NCBI RefSeq assembly: GCF_027409185.1
Contig: NC_084466.1
Span: 74,010,501-74,074,500 of the forward strand
Reading direction: 5' to 3'
Origin: Cynocephalus volans
Lineage: Eukaryota > Chordata > Mammalia > Dermoptera > Cynocephalidae
Length of the DNA: 64,000 nt
A program made the translations under genes and the position numbers. Shown piece by piece: positions 25,701-34,700 of the stretch (position 1 is its first letter; each line of letters opens with the position of its first letter). A model generated the notes under the pieces. That model was given only the letters and a program-made list of their open reading frames with translations, ran no database searches and was not told the DNA's origin.

Positions 25701-28700
25701 TCATTCTCCTTAGCCCATGATTGGTTCCTGTCCACTCTCAAAGGATGAATAAAAATCAGTAAAAACTAGTCATAGGTTTTACAGACATAAAATGTGAAAA
25801 AAGTGAAATAATTGTGCTTAAAATTTACCTGTCTTGTATATCAGCTTGAGAAGCCTAGACTTACACTTTAAGAAAGTAGCTGCCATACATTTTAGATGCA
25901 GTAGGGCTTAGTAAGCTAATTTGGGAGGAGATAGAGAGTTGGTGATTATAGACTGATTGGAACCCACTTCTGGAGCAGCCTACCTTAAACAATTCTGAAA
26001 GAATAAAATGTTCTTGGGATGCCCTGTTTAGATTGTGCTTTTTAATGAACTGATATAAATGAGAGAAGCAAAGGTTTTAGAAGTTGTGAGATAGCAAAAG
26101 ATCATCAAGGGCGTTTGAATGTACCTTCTCTATCCCCTAATCTTCCCAATTTAATAAGGACTCTGGGACTCTATGCAGACAGTCAATGTGGAGTCAGGGG
26201 GAGTGATCACTTTCTGCCCACCCATTCCAACACATCATCCTATGGCTGGTAGTAAGCAGGAGGACTGATAGTGCAAGTATGATACACCCATAAGGTTTCT
26301 CCAAGATTGTTTTTTACTACCATTCTGTGCTTCTAGGCTCTGACAAGGAATTTTCCATTTTGTTTAATTTAGTCTGTTAAAAAGTAGCCACAAAAAAGCA
26401 CTCCTAGGGCCAAACCCGTGGCTCACTCAGGAGAGTGCGGCGCTGGGAGTGCAGCGGTGCTGGGAGCGCCGAGGCCACAGGTTCGGATCCTATATAGGGA
26501 TGGCTGGTGCGCTCACTGGCTGAGCGCGGTGCAGATGACACCAAGCCAAGGGTTCCGATCCCCTTACCGGTCGCAAAAACAAAAAAACAAACAACAATAA
26601 CAACAACAACAAAAAAAGTACTCCTATTCTTTAATAGATTCTTTGTAGGACCCCATTGGCTAAGAACAGTCTTTTGGCTGTCAGGTCCACAGAGATCTTT
26701 ATTCTAATACTAGGGTGTATAGAATTAACAAAATATCATCAAAGAGCAATCATATATTCAAGTAACTTATACTTTGGGTACAGAATTGTTAACACCTCTC
26801 ACTGTGTAACAAAGATGCAAAAAAGATTACTCAAAGCAATGTGAATGTAATGAGAAGCCTGAAGGGACTGTACTTCAGCAACTCCTCTATTAGAAGGAGA
26901 AACTGGGTTCGGCCCTGAGTCAGTTTTTGCTTTCAGTTTTTATTGTAAAGACAAGGAAGTTACAGGGAAAAAAAAGATGGTTAATCAATCATAGTAAGAA
27001 CATAAAGAAATTGGCTATGTAACAATCTTCATCCAAGCATGCATGGTTCAAAATAGTTTAAACAATATACCATCTAAAGAGTCATAAATCTAAGCTGTGT
27101 GACATGCAAAAGAAACAGTAAGATAATCATTAAAGTGCCTGACTTCTTGAGAAACTCAAACAGCTTTAAAGCAAAATGTGGAACAACCCCCATGTACTGA
27201 CTAATCTAGCAGAACATCCTTGGAAATCTTAACTTACATATTTTCCCATCATTTAAGTTTTGTTGTATTACGAGTTATTGTCTTCAGAACAATCCCTGTT
27301 TTGCTTCACTTCTCTTGTTCACATTGAAGGCTTTAGACCTGTATGTTTCCTTTTCATAAAATCTTCCAATGAACCCATTATATTAACAATCAGTGTATAC
27401 AGTCCCTTACCTAAACAGTGATTGGAGTTGATTCGGTGGGCTCTTGCCCCCTAACTGTAGGCTCTTGCCTCCTATCTGAGGACTTTTGTCCTGTACATGC
27501 ATTGCCTAAAACTCAATACTAAAAGTCAATTGAGAATCAACATATACTTTATTAGAATTGATTCGGTGGGCTCTTGCCCCCTAGCTGTAGGCTCTTGCCT
27601 CCCTACCCGAGGACTTTTGTCCCATACATTCATTACCTAAAAACCCTATCTAATAATCAAATAGGAATCAAGATTTCTAATCCTCTACACAGAGTGATTA
27701 TGTGCTAAGATAAATCATTTCTAGATTTTTAGGGGACCAAATCAAATATTATAAGATATATGTCATATGATTGGGAATTCCATAGCAGTCATGTTGTGGT
27801 AGCCAGTACACTCTTAGTTCTGCCAATTTTCTCCCTCTGTTAGCCAGAGATATAGAATATCAGAAACAGAATATGAAAAGATCAATGTTCTAAAACTCAT
27901 ATTTCTTAAGATAAATTTACTGAAACTTGTCAGAAAAGTCAGGTTCTGTATCTTACATTTCAACCAGGCTTTTATCAGGAGGGAAAGCTGTGATTTGGGT
28001 GTCCTATTTTTAATAAGAAGTATAGATGTTAGGTTTCTTTAGTTCAGTGAAAGTGGACAATGTTCCTTACACAAACTGTAGTGGTTAGGTTTGAGTTGGA
28101 TAAAGTTATCTGCCAACTTCTCATTTATTCAGCATTCATTGTCTGCTATCTGTCAGTATTAACTGGTTGCATAGGATGCAAACATGAACAGAATCTATAT
28201 CTGGTACTACACTTATCATTTAAAAGATTAAATATTACATTTCTTTCTGTTGCAGTCTCTGCAGTTTTAACATATTTACCTGTATTATTGTCTCCCATGG
28301 TGATATCTTGTTGATTATTTATGTCTAGTATTTCTCTTTATTAGTACTATGACTTTTAATTTATTTCATTTTCATTTATTTTTCTCAGTCATCAGTGGAC
28401 TCCATCACTTTTGTTTGTTATAGTTTTCATTGTGGTATAGTCTCCTTTGTTTCATTATCATTTATTTTATGATTTCTCAGTCTTCCTAAACTTCAGCTTT
28501 TTTTTAATTTTTTAAAACTTTTCAGCTTGTAATTAATAACTCTAAAATCATATAATTGTTATGGGAGCCTGTTTGCCTCTTGGGTTTAAGACCGGATTCT
28601 CTCCAAAGTTGGTTTCTGGGTAGGACAGTAGGGTTGGATTTGAGGTGGAAGTGTTGACTAAAATAGGAAGAGAAACAATGAAATTTTCTAATTAGTTATT

Positions 28701-31700
28701 ACTTGCCATTTTTCATTGTTAACATTTTAAAAAACAGCTATGATTTTCACATGATTGCTGGATGCTTACTACTGGGCTGGAGTAATTATGTAAAACCATG
28801 CCACGGGCCTTGAGAAACATACTTAAGCATTTTTTATGTCCAGCTTTAAAAGCTCATTGTTTCAGCGTTTGCCAAAAAGGAAATATTTTGAATTGTAAGC
28901 TCTCTACAGAGGAGGGAAACACTTTCCTCCTTGTCTTAGGGGACGCTGTTCTTGTGTATCTTCTTATTCCTCTCATCTCTCTCCCACTCTTTCTTTCCCC
29001 ACATGCCCACTGGCTGAGGACCTTTTCTCCTCACTAGAGAAGGTCCTGCCATCCTGCTTTTCCTCTGGCAACTGCTTCTGTCATTCATTCTGCAAGAAGC
29101 ATGAGCAAAGCAAAGGGCTAGGGCCCACTGTCATGGGAACTGGCTCAGTCATCCAGGCCACTCTCTTCTCTTTTAGGTTTTCTCTTCTTGTGCATTCTTT
29201 GGGTATTCTCATGTTTTTGTCGTTTGGGTTTATGTCACAAGCTAAAAGGTGCTGAAATGCAGGTGTTTGGATTTAGGATTGAGGAAAGAACAGGACCCCA
29301 TGCCTAATACCTTTAGCCTAAAGCAAACACGAGATCTATCTTGGCATTGAGATACAGGTTTTTTGGTTTCCAATTTGCACTGTTTGTGTCCTTCTCCCTC
29401 CGGATTTCATGAGGGAAAGTGGTGCCTGGACTGAGACAAAAAGAACAAGAATGTCTGTGTCCTGTAGCCAAATAACTATCTTAATGGCACCAAAACTCAA
29501 AATTAGTACCTAATAATAGTATACTGTAGTAACGTATAATGTACAGAGATACCTACAAGTTGGCTTGAATGTTTATGTCATGGCCTGTTTGGGATCTGAA
29601 TATCGAACTCCTTTTATTTTTTCTTGTTGATGTTACAAGTATTTATTAAAGGATATAACAGTATGATTGGCTCTAATATTATGCAATTTTTAATTTTCCT
29701 TTGAAAAGGTGCTTCCTGGGTGAGTTGGGGTTTAGTCAAAGGTGCTGAATTTACTGGCAAAGCAATCCAGAAAGGTGCTTCTAAACTCCGAGAACGGATT
29801 CAACCAGAAGAAAAACCAGTGGAAGTTAGCCCAGCCGTCACTAGAGGGCTTCATATAGCGAAGCAGGCTACAGGAGGAGCAGCAAAAGTCAGTCAGTTCC
29901 TGGGTAAAGTAATTTTAGATGACTTCTTTTTAGTTAAATTAAAAATAATCTTATAATCCAAGGTTAATCTAAATGTTCATTTAGATGGTTTAATCTCAAG
30001 AATAAAGAATTAGGACAAAGCAGTTGGACCAGCAGCACCAACGTACCTGGGACCCTTAGAAATGCAGAATTTCAGGTAGCAGGCATACCTACTGATTCAG
30101 AATCGGCATTTTTACAGGGTCCCTAAGTGATTCTTATTTGTGTATTAAAGTTTGAAAAACTCTAATTAAATGTGTTAGATATGTTAGAGAGGAGAGTGTA
30201 TATGTCTTTGAAAAGGAGTTCTGAATATATTTGCTATTCTTAAATGTACCTGAGGAATATGACTCTTTTAAGGACAGCAGTTCATTGCTTAGTAGTTGAG
30301 GGTCAAGAGATAGGGATGTACTCCTATCGTTGAGAAAAGCTGACTTAATGATTCTGGTGCCAGTCTGCCCAAGCAATGGACTTCTAATCCCTTGTCCTTT
30401 GAGAATCATAGCACTAAAGTTTGATGTTTTAAGATAGTCAGATAGGTCCTTAATGGATTACTGTTAAATCTAGTGAGATTATCTTTTTTGGTATTTAGTA
30501 TTCTTTTGAATCAGTTTTGGGTTGTTTACTTTTATAGACTTAAACACCTATTATTTCACTGAGAGATTTGCTGACAGAAAAAAATACAAATACACTTAGC
30601 TGGAAAATGCTAAATGTGTGTCTACTGCATTGCAGTAGTCAGATAGAAAAGGTGGAATTTTTCTTTTAAGAAATTTTTCTTTTAAGCCGAAGTGTTGAAA
30701 AAACCATGTATATGTAAGAGGCAAGGTTATAAATATCAGTAGGCTCTGCAAACACATCATTAAACCAAACAGTAAATAGCCTTTGTTTAAAAAATAGCCA
30801 AACTAGCTTCTCATCCTTAAGTAGAAATGGTAACATTGTGCTGTAAAACAGTTTTATTTAGATGTTTATTTAGGAATTGTGCAGGTTAAGAATGGTAAAA
30901 TCAAGGGAAAGAATACATTTTTTCTAAGTTTTCTTTCTTTATGGTTATATTAGTTGATGGAGTTTGCACTGTAGCGAATTGTGTTGGAAAAGAACTAGCT
31001 CCACATGTCAAGAAGCATGGAAGCAAACTTGTTCCAGAATCTCTTAAAAAAGACAAAGATGGGAAGTCTCCCCTGGATGGTGCTATGGTCATAGCAGCAA
31101 GTAGTGTTCAAGGTAACAAAAGGGCCCAGAATTTTAACTAGGGAGGTCTGTTTGTTTTGAGCTAGATTTACTTACTTTTAAATATGTTTGCAGGGTTTTC
31201 TACTGTCTGGCAGGGATTGGAATGTGCAGCTAAATGCATTGTTAACAATGTTTCAGCAGAAACTGTACAAACTGTCAGACACAAGTAAGTTGGATTTTAT
31301 CATTTTAATAATTAAATCTCTTACAGCATTTGTATAAATCCGTATGACATAAGTTAAGATGATTAATGTACTTATTTTTAAGTATCTGATAAATTTTTTC
31401 CACTCAGTATTTATTAAAAAGGGAGAAGAATATTTTTAGTATAGTAATAGAAGTCTTATGACTTTGCTTTGTACTAATTGTTATAAATATTTGTTCATCG
31501 TTAGTGCAAAGAATAGGTTTAATCTTTTTTTAAAAAGGCGGGGGGAGGCTAGGATTTCCGTATACCTTATTAACTACATGATTTTGATGGGTGATGTTTG
31601 CCTGAAAAATCTTGAATTGTAATTAACTGTTGTATCCCTTATTAATATTAGCTTGTTCTGTATACAAAGACTAAAACTAAAGTCTTTTTTGACTAAAGTC

Positions 31701-34700
31701 AAAACTTATTTGACTCTAATTATCACTGTTCATTTGTGTTGGAATGAACAGATGGTATGTCTTCTATTTCATGTATTAAGAAATGGACAAAGATAGAAAT
31801 GAGTGATTTGCACAAGATCATCTGATAAGTAGTGTTATGATTTTTTTCTAATTTGGCCTTGAGCTGTCCCTGGAGAGTGTCTATAAATTCTAGTCCTACC
31901 CTGACAGGGCTCCAGGGCAGGTGGTCATGGATGTTATCATATATCTTTCACAGGATACTTCTTTTACCTGGCAGACGGTCTAATGCATATGTGTCCAACC
32001 CATGACCAGGTTTCCTCTCCCAGGAAACTTGTTTCTATAGGCAGATGCCCTTGGGGCTCTTGTCTGACCTGTGTCAAGTTTATTCCTACCAAGATAGCCA
32101 CTCTCTAGGAGACCCCTGACTGGGAGGAGAGTTAGGTTGGGATATGTTGGTCAGGTGAGACACAGAGAAGGCAGCACAACAAAACACATGAAATAACGGA
32201 AACATTTTATTATTCACAGATTTGCAAGAGAAATGGGGTATCCATGAGGGCCAATGGAAAGCCCAGAGACAGCAGGGTGCTCAACCAGTGGGTGGGGAGT
32301 GAGAGAAGAGAGAACACATGTGCAAGAGAGGGAGAGGAGACCTGTAAGACTGTGCCTTTATTACAGTCTAAGGGCGTTATCCCCTTGGCTTTCCAGTGGG
32401 AGCTGTGGATTGGCTAGTTTAAAAAAAACATGAAGGGGGGAACTTATTTACATGACTCCGATGTTGATCATTGGTTTTCTTGTGGTCAGTAGCTGGGGAG
32501 TGTGTTGAGTTTTGGGTTAATGAGATGAGAAACAAGTGGGCATATCACAAACCACACAAGGAGGGGAAGTTTAGGCCAAAGGATGCAACTGAGTTTCAGG
32601 CCTAAAAGTGGGTGCTGAGTCAGCAACTATATTAAACAAATTTATGACAGGTGGTGTTAAAGATGAGATTTAAAGCAAGATTTTCTGCCTTTAGCTCTTT
32701 ATAGTTTCTACCTGACAATACTGTCTTTATACAGTACTACAGGAGTCAAGGTCTAAAAAATATAGCACAAAGGACCTGAGTTGCCTTCTTAGCTTTGAAA
32801 TAGTTTGGACCTTACTGTTTATTTAGAGAGAAAAGAAGAGTGATATTAATGGTGTTTGCAACACTTGGTTAATTGTGTTAATTATCCACTCATTGACAAC
32901 ATTTGCCTTTATACTTACGTATCAGGTACTGTGTTCAGTGTCTTTCATGTGTATTATTTAATTTTTAACGCTGTTATTATCTCCATTTTACAGTTGAGAA
33001 AACCAAAGCATAGAGAGTTAAATACCTTGTTAAAGGTTACACTCCTAGTAGTGGAGCTGGGAAGTAAACCAAGAGGTTTTGTCATCAGAACCTGTGCTCT
33101 GTAGTACAGAGGACAGTGCTGGGCCACACTGCCGTTGTTGGGTAATTTGTGCAAACTTAATACTCTAGAGTTATTTTTCAATGCTAACATGTTTTTAGAT
33201 TTCTCCCACCATAGTGAATTACCTTTGGCTTAGGAAATACTAACTTAATTCTCATCCTAAATTGGATTGATCTGCTTGGTCTGGGGTGTGCATACTTTTG
33301 AATCAAAGCAACATGGCATATCATCTTGGAGTGTCAACTTTACCAAAAGGTTGGAAAAAAAAAAATAGAGTAGATCTGAAATTCTTTTGATAGAATGTCT
33401 CTTGCTACTTGTGGCATTGACATCTGACTAATATTCATTAATTTTTTTTATGTCCCTGAGGTTACTTTTATGGCTCAGTCATAATTAGAAAAATAGTTTC
33501 TTTTATAGCAAGAGCAGGAGAAAGTCAGAAGTACCTTTTAGGCCAAAAGTGAATTAGAGTATCATTATCATTTGTTAGCACAGATAATTTGTCATATTAG
33601 AAAGTAGGAGATGCTTTGTTGGTTTTGTCCATAATTGCTATATTGGAAAAAATGCTTACCTAAGTATAATCAACTTATTAAAAGTTTGAAATTCACATAA
33701 CTAGACAATACTGGGTTTTGGGATAGATTTTGTATTTGTGGTCCTTAGTGAATAGAACTTATGAGGAATAGGATATTTTGACAGTAGTTCTGAGGTGATT
33801 TATTTCTATTATGGTATATATTGCTCTTTTTATCCTTTTCTTCATCAAAGATTTGTGTAGGAAAAAAATTAAGCAAATAAGTGAGAATTTAATTATGTAG
33901 CTTTTTATTTCTAACTATGGGGATGATTTAATCTAAGCAATAATTTAGTTTCTGCTATTAGAAAGTTGGAAAGATGGGAGAGGCAGTGAAAGGTTTTATG
34001 CAAGTAATACTGTTTTCTCACCTCTAGGGATAATCTGGCCTAGAAGTAGAAAGTGTCATTTAAGAGAAGAAACAAAAAGTATTGAACCAGTAATAACTTA
34101 GTGACAGAACTGAAGAAATAGAAGAGTTAGTTGTTCCTTTGTCTAATTTAGTTCTCATTTATTTACATAAATTTATATTTATTTATATCCTTATTTCATT
34201 ACATTTATCACACTACCAAAAAGTATTTTATAGAACAAGCATTTGTATTGTTCTACTGCAATTCAACTGATGATAGTATAATAAAGAAAACTTATATGCT
34301 TATTACCTGTGAAAAATTATTACTCTCCCAAGTAGTTGCTTTAAATCTGCCTTAATTATATGCATTATGCCTGGGAGAAAAACAAATGTATTATATAAAC
34401 TTTCTTATCTGATTTCTGGGATATAAGCCAATACAGAGGATTAACTACATTCTTAATATTTTTAGGTAAATGTATAGGAACTATTCATTAAGAATCCATT
34501 TATTTTTGTGAGTTACATGAAGACTTGCAAGAACAGTGAAAAGCAATAGTGACTTTAAACCTACCACAGTAACCTACGAGATAGCACCTGTTAAATAATT
34601 TATCACTCTTCTACATAGTTTCTGAGTTTTACCTTTAAGCTCCTTTTGTTCTTCTTTGAATTATTTAAGGAAGAATAATATAATTCAGCAAGTTAGATCT

